Assembly: GCA_903892315.1 (NCBI GenBank)
Contig: CAITHY010000002.1
Span: 1-17,676 of the forward strand
Direction of reading: 5' to 3'
DNA length: 17,676 bases
Source: an uncultured beta proteobacterium
GTDB taxonomy: Bacteria > Pseudomonadota > Gammaproteobacteria > Burkholderiales > Burkholderiaceae
In this document: one piece after another, positions 1-8,407 of the stretch
Layout of the letters: every line of letters starts with the position of its first letter
Numbering within the stretch: position 1 is the stretch's first letter
Translations under genes and position numbers: made by a program
The notes under the pieces: generated by a model
What the model was told of the DNA's origin: nothing
Databases searched by the model: none
The model's input: the letters and a program-made list of their open reading frames with translations, nothing else

Positions 1-32
1 GCGTTCGGTAATTTTTGTCCAACAGCAATCAT
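1..32 (-). CDS. Partial peroxiredoxin-like protein (N-terminus only)
   Basis: Only the first 10 codons plus two bases lie in the window: an ATG at 32-30 followed by codons reading MIAVGQKLPN. A GGAG motif five bases upstream supports this start. The V-G-x-K-L-P pattern is how many AhpC/TSA-type peroxiredoxins begin. From memory, a peroxiredoxin gene often sits between ftsZ and lpxC in Burkholderiaceae. Both points favour a thiol peroxidase, but ten residues cannot prove it. No catalytic cysteine is inside the window. lpxC, the usual next gene in many Gram-negatives, is not seen and may lie further left. Confidence 0.5.
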   Translation of the reverse strand, partial: MIAVGQKLPN

Positions 33-62
33 GACATCTCCAATAAATAATTGTTAGTAAGC

Positions 63-113
63 ATGCCAACGCAAGCGCGGGATTCGTCGTCCGGAGGGGC
101 GCCGCGCTGGCAT
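63..113. repeat. GC-rich imperfect inverted repeat after ftsZ
   Basis: AGCGCGG (74-80) pairs with CCGCGCT (102-108) around a 21-base loop. Outside it, ATGCC (63-67) pairs with GGCAT (109-113), leaving a six-base bulge on one side. The patch is much more GC-rich than the AT-rich bases around it. On the minus-strand transcript it follows the ftsZ stop, but no real U-tract comes after it, so it is not a classic intrinsic terminator. It could be an mRNA-stabilising 3' stem, an attenuating structure before the next gene, or a short dispersed repeat. The pairing is seen directly; the role is unknown. Confidence 0.45.
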
Positions 114-144
114 TTCGCAATTACCTATTGTATTAAGCAGTCAA

Positions 145-1485
145 TTAATCTGCTTGTTTACGTAAAAAGGCTGGGATTTCATAGTAATCAGCCCCTTTAT
201 CCAACATGGATTTCGCCTGAGGAGAGCTGTCTGCACCTAATGTAGGCGCAGGAGTCGCTTCACGAGAGCTACGAAAAACACGTGGCAAGTCGTATTTACT
301 ATAGTCAACGCCAGTACTTGCTGATTGAGCAGCCATTGCTGGAGCGCTACTGGTCCCAGTAAGAGCCAACCCTGCGCTAGTACTTAAAGCAGAATCTACG
401 CTGACTTTGCTGATTGCTGCTGATGCGCTAGCAGGGGCAAAGCTGTTGAGGTCTGCCATTGTTGGCATTGCATCATGAGTACCAGTTGCCTGCCTCCATA
501 CCACTTCAGGCTGATTGTTTTTACGAGCTTGAGGATTATTCAAACCAGTAGCAACCACAGTCACGCGCAAAGCATCACCTAAGCTCTCGTCATAAACAGT
601 ACCAAAGATTACAGTTGCATCATCAGCGGCATAGCCACGAATTGCTGCCATAACTTCACGAGTCTCAGACAACTTCAGTGAACGGCTGGCAGTAATGTTT
701 ACCAACACACCGCGTGCGCCTGACAAATCTACGCCCTCTAACAATGGTGATGCTACTGCAGCTTCGGCTGCTAAGCGCGCACGATCCATACCGGAAACGG
801 TTGCTGTTCCCATCATGGCTTTACCTTGTTCACCCATCACTGTTTTCACGTCTTCAAAGTCAACGTTGATCAAACCTTGAACATTGATGATTTCTGCGAT
901 GCCAGATACTGCGTTATGCAACACATCATCAGCACAAGCAAATGCCTTATCGAACTCAGCATCTTCACCCATGACCTCAAAGAGTTTTTCATTGAGCACA
1001 ACAATCAATGAATCTACATATGACTCCAGCTCTGCGGCACCATTCTCAGCAACCTTTAAGCGCTTTACACCCTCGAAGTCAAATGGCTTGCTAATAACGC
1101 CAACAGTCAAGATTCCCATTTCCTTGGCTACTTGTGCAACGATAGGCGCTGCACCAGTTCCTGTGCCACCACCCATACCAGCAGTGATAAACACCATATG
1201 TGCGCCTTGCAATGTATCTGCAATGCGAGCACGTGCTTCTTCAGCAGAGGCTGCGCCGATTTCTGGCTTAGCGCCTGCACCCAATCCGCTAGAACCCAGT
1301 TGCAAATTCACAGATGCTTCAGAACGCTGTAAAGCGCCTGCATCGGTATTCATGCAAATGAACTCTACGCCGTTAACACCGCGACGGATCATGTGCTGGA
1401 CAGCATTACCACCAGCGCCACCAACTCCAACCACTTTAATAATGGTTTTGCCAGCTGTTTCTTGATCTAACATTTCAAATTCCAT
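145..1485 (-). CDS. ftsZ: Cell division GTPase FtsZ
   Basis: Tubulin homologue that polymerises with GTP into the Z-ring at midcell and recruits the divisome. The GTPase core is clear: the nucleotide-binding G-rich segment around residues 19-26, the tubulin signature GGGTGTG at 105-111, and the T7-loop region NVDFEDVKTVM near 207-217, whose acidic residues complete the active site of the next subunit. The C-terminal peptide (YEIPAFLRKQAD, about 435-446) is the docking site for FtsA and ZipA-type partners. Between core and tail lies an Ala/Ser/Thr-rich linker of about 115 residues, making the protein 446 residues against 383 in E. coli. The start is ATG with AGGAGGG three bases upstream; the next in-frame ATG (codon 5) is poorly placed. 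It is the last dcw gene, 48 bases after ftsA. Confidence 0.98.
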   Translation of the reverse strand: MEFEMLDQETAGKTIIKVVGVGGAGGNAVQHMIRRGVNGVEFICMNTDAGALQRSEASVNLQLGSSGLGAGAKPEIGAASAEEARARIADTLQGAHMVFITAGMGGGTGTGAAPIVAQVAKEMGILTVGVISKPFDFEGVKRLKVAENGAAELESYVDSLIVVLNEKLFEVMGEDAEFDKAFACADDVLHNAVSGIAEIINVQGLINVDFEDVKTVMGEQGKAMMGTATVSGMDRARLAAEAAVASPLLEGVDLSGARGVLVNITASRSLKLSETREVMAAIRGYAADDATVIFGTVYDESLGDALRVTVVATGLNNPQARKNNQPEVVWRQATGTHDAMPTMADLNSFAPASASAAISKVSVDSALSTSAGLALTGTSSAPAMAAQSASTGVDYSKYDLPRVFRSSREATPAPTLGADSSPQAKSMLDKGADYYEIPAFLRKQAD

Positions 1486-1533
1486 ATACCCTCCTAGGTA
1501 AATACATACTACGTTGACGACGACGAAAAAAAC
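1486..1533 (-). other. ftsA-ftsZ spacer with U-rich leader
   Basis: This 48-base gap is the longest between complete genes here. Read on the minus strand it begins with seven T residues just after the ftsA stop, continues with a short CGTCGTCGTC run (1516-1525), and ends with the AGGAGGG ribosome-binding site of ftsZ (1489-1495). No inverted repeat precedes the T-run, so it does not look like a terminator, and I see no convincing -35/-10 pair inside it. A U-rich stretch upstream of a strong ribosome-binding site could raise ftsZ translation through ribosomal protein S1, which would fit the need for more FtsZ than FtsA. That role is inference. Confidence 0.4.
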
Positions 1534-2763
1534 TTAAAAATTTCCTGCAAACCATTCCTTCATGCGCGACAGAACACCTTGCAACGCGCCCGATTGAGAA
1601 ACACGACGGCCGCGCAATAACTGCGCCTGACCTTCCATCAGCAAACCAATGCTGGTGGCATATCTGGGACTACGTAAAACTTCATGAAGATGCCCACGGT
1701 ACTCAGGTGTTCCAATACGAGCAGGCCTCAAAAAAACTTGTTCGGCTAACTCCACCATGCCAGGCATTAATGCAGTGCCACCGGTTAAAACAATTCCAGA
1801 AGAAACCATGTCTTCGTAACCAGAGTCACGCACTACACCTCTTACCAACGTAAATAGCTCTTCGACACGAGGTTCAATTACCGCTGCTAGGGCTTGTTTA
1901 GACATTGGGCGTGGCTCACGGTCACCCACACCAGGAACATCAATCATCGCAGTTGGATCAGCCATCTCTTGACGGGCGATACCATGTGCAATTTTTAAAT
2001 CTTCAGCATCAATCGTTGGCGTGCGCAATGCCATCGCAATGTCATTCGTAATCTGATCACCTGCAATCGGAATTACTGCTGTGTGACGAATCGAGCCTTG
2101 GCAATAAATTGCAATATCGGTTGTGCCACCACCAATATCAACTAGGACCACTCCAAGTTCTTTCTCATCTTCGGTCAAGACCGCCAAGCTTGAGGCCAAA
2201 GGCTGCAAGATCAGGTCGTTCACTTCGAGCCCACAACGACGCACACATTTCACAATATTTTGTGCAGCACTGACAGCACCAGTAACAATATGCACCTTTA
2301 CCTCTAAACGAAGACCGCTCATGCCGATTGGTTCGCGCACATCTTCCTGTCCATCAATAATGAATTCCTGAACTAGGATATGAAGGATCTGTTGATCGGT
2401 TGGGATATTAATTGCCTTGGCAGTCTCAAGCACGCGCTCAACATCGCCTGAACCAACCTCTTTATCTCGTATCGCAACCATGCCACTAGAGTTAAAACTG
2501 ACAATGTGGTTACCAGCAATGCCAGTAAAGACCTGCACGATCTGACGATCGGCCATCACCTCGGCTTCTTCAAGCGCCTTCTGAATAGACTGAACGGTTG
2601 CCTCAATATTGACTACAACACCCTTCTTTAAACCTTTGGATGCGGTTTGACCAACACCAACTACGTTGAATTGACCATCCGGAGCTAATTCAGCAACCAA
2701 GGCAACCACCTTAGAAGTTCCAATATCTAAACCAACCAAAATATCGCGATTGTCTTTACTCAT
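1534..2763 (-). CDS. ftsA: Cell division protein FtsA (actin-like membrane tether)
   Basis: Actin-family ATPase that binds the FtsZ tail, anchors the Z-ring to the inner membrane and signals to the downstream divisome. Numbered from the chosen start, the phosphate-1 loop is DIGTSK at 13-18, phosphate-2 is DIGGGTTD at 209-216, and the adenosine loop is TGGTALMPG at 327-335. The FtsA-specific 1C domain follows the first subdomain. The last dozen residues (LSRMKEWFAGNF) form the amphipathic membrane-targeting helix. Length is 409 residues, close to the 420 of E. coli. The start was set at the second of two nearby ATGs because GAGGA (2770-2774) lies six bases before it and would touch the first ATG (2769). 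The ribosome-binding site includes the ftsQ stop codon, so the two genes are probably translationally coupled. Confidence 0.97.
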   Translation of the reverse strand: MSKDNRDILVGLDIGTSKVVALVAELAPDGQFNVVGVGQTASKGLKKGVVVNIEATVQSIQKALEEAEVMADRQIVQVFTGIAGNHIVSFNSSGMVAIRDKEVGSGDVERVLETAKAINIPTDQQILHILVQEFIIDGQEDVREPIGMSGLRLEVKVHIVTGAVSAAQNIVKCVRRCGLEVNDLILQPLASSLAVLTEDEKELGVVLVDIGGGTTDIAIYCQGSIRHTAVIPIAGDQITNDIAMALRTPTIDAEDLKIAHGIARQEMADPTAMIDVPGVGDREPRPMSKQALAAVIEPRVEELFTLVRGVVRDSGYEDMVSSGIVLTGGTALMPGMVELAEQVFLRPARIGTPEYRGHLHEVLRSPRYATSIGLLMEGQAQLLRGRRVSQSGALQGVLSRMKEWFAGNF

Positions 2764-2769
2764 TAACAT

Positions 2770-2775
2770 TCCTCA
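2770..2775 (-). promoter_or_regulatory. ftsA ribosome-binding site overlapping the ftsQ stop
   Basis: TGAGGA contains both the ftsQ stop (TGA) and the Shine-Dalgarno core of ftsA. It abuts the ATG at 2769 with no spacer, but stands six bases before the ATG at 2763. This moves the ftsA start two codons downstream of the longest reading frame. Confidence 0.7.
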
Positions 2776-3630
2776 TTGCTTCAGCTCACTTTTTTTGCCA
2801 TCTACTTCATTCTTTTTCAAACTTACAGAAGCAAGATGAACTGCAAAACCATTTGCATATCGCAAATCGACTGCATCTACTCGATTCGACCATTTCTCTT
2901 GTACTTGTGGCCAATATTTAAATAAACGTGCCACACGTTCTTCCGTTAAATTTTTATCCGAGCTTTCCTCGTCGCGGCCAAACTCTACTTTCATTCCGTT
3001 TGAGAGCTTGACGTGCCATGCATAACGTTCAGTCAGTGCAAGACTCGTGACTTCTGCACCCCATGGTTTAAACCAGTTATTGGCTTTTTCATAAAGACTC
3101 ATTACTTCTTTGCCTGCATCTTCAGGACCAGAGACGTCAACTAAACGCACATCCTCGCTCACCTCAGAAACACGTCCAGTAAAGAGCTCGCCATGGGTAT
3201 TCATCAGGGTGTGGCTATCGACACCTCCCCAGGTCCCAAAAGGCTTCTGCTCTTCAATGCTCACCACTAGACCATTTGGCCAAACACGACGGACATTGGC
3301 ATGTCGAACCCAAGGCATACTTTCAAAGCCTCTCTTCACATCTTCTAAGCGAACGCTAAAGAAATTACCTTGTACGGTTTCTAGAACTTGCTGTTTAACA
3401 ATAGGCTTATTAATGTGTTTCAAGGTTTGGCCAGCAACTGGCTCAATTTGAATCTGCTTCAAAGCAAAGACCGGTCGTTGACTTAGCCAAACTAAGATGC
3501 CGATCACGAGCATCACAACAAAGCAACGCAACAAGAAACGACTCAGCTTCTCCATCCGCTCTGAATGATTCCAAAGCGGAGACATCAACATAGAGAAAAT
3601 TTCACCGAAACGGTCCATGAAGTTACTCAT
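2773..3630 (-). CDS. ftsQ: Cell division protein FtsQ
   Basis: Bitopic inner-membrane divisome protein that works with FtsL and FtsB to link the early Z-ring to septal peptidoglycan synthesis. A cytoplasmic tail of about 30 residues is followed by one membrane span (about 32-50). Next comes a periplasmic POTRA domain (about 55-127, starting [11 protein letters not shown]) and the FtsQ beta domain, ending with the [11 protein letters not shown] strand near 254-264 typical of the family. Length is 285 residues (E. coli 276). The ATG at 3630 forms an ATGA overlap with the ddl stop and has GAGGGT about eight bases upstream. A longer frame opening with TTG at 3675, inside ddl, was rejected. The C-terminus is Lys/Glu-rich and ends three bases before the first ftsA ATG. 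Confidence 0.95.
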   Translation of the reverse strand: MSNFMDRFGEIFSMLMSPLWNHSERMEKLSRFLLRCFVVMLVIGILVWLSQRPVFALKQIQIEPVAGQTLKHINKPIVKQQVLETVQGNFFSVRLEDVKRGFESMPWVRHANVRRVWPNGLVVSIEEQKPFGTWGGVDSHTLMNTHGELFTGRVSEVSEDVRLVDVSGPEDAGKEVMSLYEKANNWFKPWGAEVTSLALTERYAWHVKLSNGMKVEFGRDEESSDKNLTEERVARLFKYWPQVQEKWSNRVDAVDLRYANGFAVHLASVSLKKNEVDGKKSELKQ

Positions 3631-4640
3631 GCAACAGCACCCTCTTTTTGCCGTAATGTTTGACTGAGCAGCCAAAGCACCAGATCTGCATACTCAACAC
3701 CAGCAGCCTTGGCAGCCATTGGCACCAAAGAGTGAGAAGTCATCCCGGGGGAGGTATTCATTTCCAACAAGTAAGGCTTGCCGGTCTTTTGATCCAGCAT
3801 CACATCAGCACGCCCCCAAGTACGACATCCCAGTGCCTTATATGCAGCCAAGGCCAATTCCTGAACAGCGGCATTCACTTCAGGCGCCAGACCAGTAGGG
3901 CATAAGTACTGAGTTTCGTCAGAGAAATACTTATTATGAAAATCGTAGTTTGCTTGCGGTGGAATAATTTTGATCACGGGCAATGCTTCAGCCGTTTTAC
4001 CCTGACCAACTAATGGGCAGGTTAGCTCATCCCCAATGATGCAAGTCTCTGCAATCACTTTCTTGTCCAATCCAGCGGCAAGTTTATAAGCGGCTGGCAA
4101 CTCGTCTACTGACTTCACTTTTGTTAAGCCTAATGAAGATCCTTCATGAGCCGGCTTCACAATCAAAGGCAAACCTAGATGTTCTACGACCGCATTCCAA
4201 TCGCTATCAGCAGTTAATTCCTGATACTCAGGAGTAGCGAGTCCATTACTGATCCATACTTGCTTGGTGACAATTTTGTCAATTGCTAGAGCGGAGGCCA
4301 AAACGCCGCTGCCTGTGTAAGGCAAGCCCAACAACTCCAGTAATCCTTGGATGGTTCCATCTTCACCAAAACGACCATGTAAAGAAATAAATACGCGATC
4401 GAAGTTTTCTTTTGCCAATTCAGTAGGGCAACGCAAACCGGTATCAAAAGCGTGGGCATCAACTCCTTTTGAGCGCAAAGCCTCCAATACACCATTACCA
4501 GACATGAGAGAGATTTCTCTTTCACCTGATTTACCACCCAACAACACGCCAACGCGACCAAAAGACTTCGGCTCTAAGCCAGCCAAGCTAGTCTGCACAC
4601 GCTCGCCCCAGGAGCTCAAATTAACACCTACTCTAGACAT
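3627..4640 (-). CDS. ddl: D-alanine--D-alanine ligase
   Basis: Cytoplasmic ATP-grasp enzyme that joins two D-alanines to make the dipeptide MurF adds to UDP-MurNAc-tripeptide. Numbered from the chosen start, the family landmarks are [13 protein letters not shown] (33-45), HGRFGEDG (88-95), the flexible ATP loop EGSSLG (166-171), the KYF..ETQY segment (about 237-245), and the metal- and substrate-binding [13 protein letters not shown] (293-305). The tyrosine near 245 fits a true D-Ala-D-Ala enzyme rather than a D-Ala-D-Lac one. The ATG at 4640 overlaps the murC stop and has GGAGG six bases upstream. A longer frame opening with GTG at 4688 has no comparable signal. At 337 residues it is longer than E. 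coli DdlB (306), partly because about 28 residues precede the usual GRVGVLLGG start. Confidence 0.96.
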   Translation of the reverse strand: MSRVGVNLSSWGERVQTSLAGLEPKSFGRVGVLLGGKSGEREISLMSGNGVLEALRSKGVDAHAFDTGLRCPTELAKENFDRVFISLHGRFGEDGTIQGLLELLGLPYTGSGVLASALAIDKIVTKQVWISNGLATPEYQELTADSDWNAVVEHLGLPLIVKPAHEGSSLGLTKVKSVDELPAAYKLAAGLDKKVIAETCIIGDELTCPLVGQGKTAEALPVIKIIPPQANYDFHNKYFSDETQYLCPTGLAPEVNAAVQELALAAYKALGCRTWGRADVMLDQKTGKPYLLEMNTSPGMTSHSLVPMAAKAAGVEYADLVLWLLSQTLRQKEGAVA

Positions 4641-6069
4641 GCTTTGCCTCCGACAACATGTGTGGCAAAGCAGAAATTGATCCTGCACCCATCGTGATTA
4701 ATACATCTCCATCTTTTAAAACTTGACTCAATTTTTCTGGCATCTCTACAATGCTTGCAGCATATGCCACTGCGCTCGAATTCAATAGGGCTTTAGAATT
4801 CTTATCTTCAGCAATAGCAGCCTTTATCAAGCTCTTGCTGTCAGCCCCTGGAATTTTTGCTTCGCCCGCTGGATACACATCAGTGAGCACTAGAGCATCA
4901 AAATTTTTGAGAACTTGAACAAACTCTCCAAAGCAATCACGTGTTCTAGTAAAGCGGTGTGGCTGGAATGCCAAGACCAAGCGACGATCTGGGTAAGCAC
5001 CTCTCGCGGCAGCTAAGGTTGCAGCCATTTCTACTGGGTGATGGCCGTAATCATCGATCAAGGTAAAGCTACCGCCAGATACCAAAGGAATATCACCATA
5101 GCGCTGGAAGCGACGACCAACACCACCAAACTCGGAAAGGGCCTTGATTATTGCTTCATCACCTACGCCCAACTCTGTCGCTATACCAATAGCAGCCAAG
5201 GCATTGCAAACATTATGTAAGCCCGGTAAATTCAGGGTGATATGTAGTGGACCTGGCTTATTGCCATGCCTACGCACAGTACGACGGTCAACCGTGAAGT
5301 GCATCTGAGTACCATCCGCACGAACATTACTTGCACGAATATCTGCATCTTCTGACAAACCATAGCGAAGTACTGGCTGAGATACAAACGGAATAATGTC
5401 GCGCACATTAGCGTCATCAATGCAAAGTACTGCAACACCATAAAAAGGCATGCGCTGAATAAACTGAACAAATGCCTGTTTCAATCTAGCCATATCGTGC
5501 TGATAAGTATCCATATGATCAGCATCAATATTGGTCACCACTTCCATAGCTGGAAATAATTGCAAGAACGAGGCATCTGATTCATCCGCCTCAACCACTA
5601 TAAAATCTCCACGCCCCAAGCGCGCATTAGCGCCCGCGGAATTGAGTTTGCCGCCAATCACAAATGTAGGATCTAGGCCGCCTTCAGCCAAGACAGATGC
5701 AACCAAACTGGTAGTGGTTGTTTTACCGTGCGTGCCAGCAATTGCAATACCCTGCTTTAGGCGCATCAACTCACCCAACATTACTGCGCGCTGAATTACA
5801 GGAACCTTCGCTGCGCGTGCAGCCAATACTTCTGGATTGTTTCCTGCAACTGCGGTAGAAATAACTACAGCCTCTGCCGTACCAATATTTTTAGGGTCAT
5901 GCCCAATATGAATAACTGCGCCCAATTCTCTAAGGCGCTTGGTAACGGCGCCATCAGCCAAATCCGATCCTGATACCTGGTAACCCAAGTTCAAAAGTAC
6001 TTCAGCGATGCCGCTCATGCCAGCACCACCAATGCCGATAAAGTGAATTTGCTGAACAATATGCTTCAT
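4633..6069 (-). CDS. murC: UDP-N-acetylmuramate--L-alanine ligase MurC
   Basis: Adds L-Ala to UDP-MurNAc using ATP, the first amino-acid step of the peptidoglycan precursor, in the cytoplasm. The N-terminal UDP-binding Rossmann domain carries [10 protein letters not shown] (11-20). The ATP loop is GTHGKTTT (112-119), with the MurC-specific His in place of Asn. VVEADESD (158-165) and TNIDADHMD (179-187) form the Mg/ATP site, and DDYGHHP (339-345) marks the C-terminal domain. Length is 478 residues (E. coli 491). The ATG forms an ATGA overlap with the murG stop and sits behind a GGGGG/TAGGT purine run. Its own last codons (SEAKHV) carry the ddl ribosome-binding site. Confidence 0.98.
   Translation of the reverse strand: MKHIVQQIHFIGIGGAGMSGIAEVLLNLGYQVSGSDLADGAVTKRLRELGAVIHIGHDPKNIGTAEAVVISTAVAGNNPEVLAARAAKVPVIQRAVMLGELMRLKQGIAIAGTHGKTTTTSLVASVLAEGGLDPTFVIGGKLNSAGANARLGRGDFIVVEADESDASFLQLFPAMEVVTNIDADHMDTYQHDMARLKQAFVQFIQRMPFYGVAVLCIDDANVRDIIPFVSQPVLRYGLSEDADIRASNVRADGTQMHFTVDRRTVRRHGNKPGPLHITLNLPGLHNVCNALAAIGIATELGVGDEAIIKALSEFGGVGRRFQRYGDIPLVSGGSFTLIDDYGHHPVEMAATLAAARGAYPDRRLVLAFQPHRFTRTRDCFGEFVQVLKNFDALVLTDVYPAGEAKIPGADSKSLIKAAIAEDKNSKALLNSSAVAYAASIVEMPEKLSQVLKDGDVLITMGAGSISALPHMLSEAKHV
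4647..4651 (-). promoter_or_regulatory. ddl ribosome-binding site inside the murC 3' end
   Basis: GGAGG with a six-base spacer to the ATG at 4640. It lies in the Ser-Glu-Ala codons of murC and fixes the ddl start there instead of at the upstream in-frame GTG. Confidence 0.75.
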
Positions 6070-7139
6070 TTACCTACCCCCGCACAATCCGCACATACCT
6101 CGGCTACTCGCTGGGTTGCATGTGGCTTCGCTAAAGCATGCGCACGTAATGCCATCTCTTTTAATTCCGTACGAGTGAAGTTTTGCATCATCATTGCCAA
6201 ATCTTGTGGATTGAGCAATGGCTGCGGCAATAAAACTGCTGCGTTGGCATTTGATAAAAACTGCGCATTCGCAGTTTGATGGTCATCAATGGCAAATGGG
6301 AAAGGAATAAGGCAAGAGGCGACGCCAGAAGCAGCTATCTCAGAAACTGTCATGGCGCCTGAACGACAAATCACCACATCAGCCTGTGCATATGCAGCGG
6401 GCATGTCATTAATAAAAGGGTGAATCTCTGCCGTTACACCCAAGTCAGCATAGCGCTTCTGTAAATCCGCTAAATGCTTATCGCCCGCTTGATGAATCAC
6501 CTTGGGACGTGACTCCACTGGAATTAATGCCAGAGCAGCCGGAATATTTTCATTAAGGGCAGCAGCACCCAAGCTACCACCTACTACCAAGATAGATAAA
6601 GGTCCTTGGCGCTGGTCATAGCGTGCTGCAGGCGCTAGCATTTGATCAAATTCTTCACGAATCGGATTGCCTACCCACTCTGCGTGCGCCATCGTATCTG
6701 GAAACCCAGTTAAGGTCCGCATTGCAATTTTACTCAGCGCACGATTGGCACTTCCAGCTACTGAATTAGATTCATGTAGAACTAATGGGCGCTTCAATAA
6801 TGTAGATACCAAACCACCAGGGAAAGTTATGTAACCGCCCATACCTAAAACAACATTTGGTTTTAAGCGACGCATGATCTTCCAGCTTTGGTAGCACGCG
6901 CGCATGAGGTTAATAGGCAGCATCAATTTTGCTTTTAATCCCTTGCCACGTAGGCCGCCGAACTGAACCGCCTCAAATGGAAAATCACAAGACTTCACGA
7001 GGCGATACTCCATACCGGCTTGATTGCCCAACCAAGAGACCTTCCAACCACAAATCCGCAAATATTCAGCCACAGCGAGGCCTGGAAAAATATGTCCACC
7101 AGTACCACCAGCCATTACCAAGATTGAGGGTTTAGTCAA
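6066..7139 (-). CDS. murG: Lipid II synthase MurG (GlcNAc transferase)
   Basis: Peripheral inner-membrane GT-B glycosyltransferase that moves GlcNAc from UDP-GlcNAc to lipid I, giving lipid II. Visible motifs: the first G-loop [12 protein letters not shown] (11-22) with the conserved His16, the GMGGY region (99-103), the third G-loop GGSLGA (187-192), [11 protein letters not shown] (259-269) and DDHQTANA (285-292) for nucleotide sugar binding. Length is 357 residues (E. coli 355). The start codon is TTG at 7139-7137, overlapping the ftsW stop as TTGA, with GGAGGG five bases upstream. The next in-frame ATG is codon 9, inside the first strand just before the G-loop, so the TTG is well supported. 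The usual HEQN motif reads HESN at 122-125. Confidence 0.97.
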   Translation of the reverse strand: MTKPSILVMAGGTGGHIFPGLAVAEYLRICGWKVSWLGNQAGMEYRLVKSCDFPFEAVQFGGLRGKGLKAKLMLPINLMRACYQSWKIMRRLKPNVVLGMGGYITFPGGLVSTLLKRPLVLHESNSVAGSANRALSKIAMRTLTGFPDTMAHAEWVGNPIREEFDQMLAPAARYDQRQGPLSILVVGGSLGAAALNENIPAALALIPVESRPKVIHQAGDKHLADLQKRYADLGVTAEIHPFINDMPAAYAQADVVICRSGAMTVSEIAASGVASCLIPFPFAIDDHQTANAQFLSNANAAVLLPQPLLNPQDLAMMMQNFTRTELKEMALRAHALAKPHATQRVAEVCADCAGVGK

Positions 7140-8407
7140 AGCTTCCCTCCGCGCATGAGGATGCGGTTTTCAAAATCAATTCGCAATAGCATTGCTACAG
7201 CGACAGCATTCATCAAAATTCCAGACCCGCCGTAACTTACTAATGGCAAGGTCAGGCCTTTCGTTGGAAGCAGACCAAGGTTCACACCCATATTAATGAA
7301 GGCTTGCCAACCAATCCATATTGCAACGCCTTTAGCAGCAAGCCCTGCAAAGCTGCGATCTAACTGCAAGGCGGTACGGCCAATTAAGAAGGCGCGACGA
7401 ACGATCCAATAAAACAAGAAGATCATTACGACTACACCAACAAATCCTAATTCTTCGCCAATCACAGCCATGATGAAATCGGTATGTGCCTCTGGTAAGT
7501 AGTGCAATTTTTCTACGCTACCACCAAGACCTGTACCAAACCATTCGCCACGACCAAATGCCATCAATGAATGGGTTAATTGATACCCCTTATTGGCAGC
7601 ATTATCTACTTGCCATGGATCCATAAAGGCCAACATGCGTCCGCGACGGAATGGCGAGAGTGCAATCATAGTTGCGCCACTCATCAATCCAACCAGAATT
7701 AAGCCGCCAAATAATTTAGCGTTGATACCACCCAAAAATAGAATGCCAAATGCAATCAAGGCAACCACTACAAATGCACCCATGTCAGGCTCAGCCATTA
7801 ACAAACCACCCACCAGAGCAACTGCAATACCCATTGGTAGCATGCCCTTCACAAAGGAATGCAGATACTCCTGGCGCTGAACGGTATAGCTTGCCGCAAA
7901 GATCACGGCAGCAAATTTCATCAACTCGGAAGGCTGAAAGTTCATCAAGCCCAAGGGAATCCAGCGCTTCGCACCATTTACACCCTTGCCCACACCAGGA
8001 ATTAGAACGGCGATCAACAATAAAACGGTAAAGCCAAAAATCACTGGTGAGTAACGATCCCATACCTTAGTTGGAATCTTAAAAGCCCAAATGCCGACGC
8101 CAATAGCAATCACCAAAGAAATCACATGACGAATAAGGAAAAAATTACTGCTGTAATTTGCGTACTTTGGTCCATCTGCCAAGGTAATGGAGGCCGAGTA
8201 CACCATGACTAAGCCAATCAAGGTCAAGGATAAGACCGCCCACACAAGTAACTGGTCATAGTCCATCATGCGCGAACGGGTTTGCTCTACACCTGAGACA
8301 GCATCACGCAAGCCAGTGCGGAAGTTATCAATTCCACCTCTTGAAAAATTCCAAAAGCGATTCAGTCCAAGCCGATTTTCGGGAAAGAATTTTTCTTTTA
8401 AATTCAT
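7136..8407 (-). CDS. ftsW: Septal peptidoglycan polymerase FtsW (SEDS family)
   Basis: Multi-span inner-membrane SEDS glycosyltransferase that polymerises lipid II at the septum together with the transpeptidase FtsI. A cytoplasmic tail of about 52 residues precedes about ten hydrophobic spans. Family motifs include GAKRWIPLG (145-153), FQPSELMKF (157-165), GYQLTHSLMAFGRG (274-287), LPEAHTDFI (304-312) and LPLVSYGGSG (387-396). Asp310 in the LPEAHTDFI loop matches the catalytic Asp297 of E. coli FtsW. Length is 423 residues (E. coli 414). The ATG forms an ATGA overlap with the murD stop, with a GAGGGGG run about seven bases upstream. Its place between murD and murG is the standard dcw order. 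Confidence 0.97.
   Translation of the reverse strand: MNLKEKFFPENRLGLNRFWNFSRGGIDNFRTGLRDAVSGVEQTRSRMMDYDQLLVWAVLSLTLIGLVMVYSASITLADGPKYANYSSNFFLIRHVISLVIAIGVGIWAFKIPTKVWDRYSPVIFGFTVLLLIAVLIPGVGKGVNGAKRWIPLGLMNFQPSELMKFAAVIFAASYTVQRQEYLHSFVKGMLPMGIAVALVGGLLMAEPDMGAFVVVALIAFGILFLGGINAKLFGGLILVGLMSGATMIALSPFRRGRMLAFMDPWQVDNAANKGYQLTHSLMAFGRGEWFGTGLGGSVEKLHYLPEAHTDFIMAVIGEELGFVGVVVMIFLFYWIVRRAFLIGRTALQLDRSFAGLAAKGVAIWIGWQAFINMGVNLGLLPTKGLTLPLVSYGGSGILMNAVAVAMLLRIDFENRILMRGGKL
7137..7150 (-). promoter_or_regulatory. murG ribosome-binding site and TTG start
   Basis: GGAGGG at 7145-7150 is followed by a five-base spacer and TTG at 7139-7137. The last two bases of the TTG are the first two of the ftsW stop TGA. 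The Shine-Dalgarno bases encode the Gly-Gly of the FtsW C-terminus (MRGGKL). Confidence 0.8.

Noticed and set aside
63..113. The hairpin after ftsZ as a Rho-independent terminator
   Set aside because: The stem is interrupted by a six-base bulge with a 21-base loop, and the following minus-strand bases (GCTTACTAACAATT) are not a U-tract.
118..144. TTGACT after the ftsZ stop as a -35 box for the next gene
   Set aside because: TTGACT (144-139, minus strand) is a good -35 match, but no acceptable -10 lies 16-18 bases downstream. The TACAAT at 132-127 is only six bases away, so the two do not form a promoter.
51..245. Plus-strand frame spanning the gap after ftsZ and the ftsZ 3' end
   Set aside because: Starts on TTG without a ribosome-binding site, runs antisense to the conserved FtsZ tail, and its product has no recognisable features.
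884..1465. 193-codon open frame on the plus strand opposite ftsZ
   Set aside because: Lies wholly inside the conserved GTPase core of ftsZ; its Ala/Ser/Pro/Thr-rich translation is what antisense reading of this codon use gives. No ribosome-binding site or recognisable domain.
1526..1533. T-run after ftsA as an intrinsic terminator
   Set aside because: No inverted repeat precedes it; the upstream bases encode the amphipathic FtsA tail.
3631..3675. Upstream TTG extension of ftsQ by 15 codons
   Set aside because: It lies within ddl and encodes an unlikely CCC stretch. The ATG at 3630 has a purine-rich site and the ATGA overlap used elsewhere in the cluster.
4641..4688. Upstream GTG extension of ddl by 16 codons
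   Set aside because: Cysteine-rich extension (HTCCRR) lies within murC and has no ribosome-binding site, while the ATG at 4640 has GGAGG at six bases.
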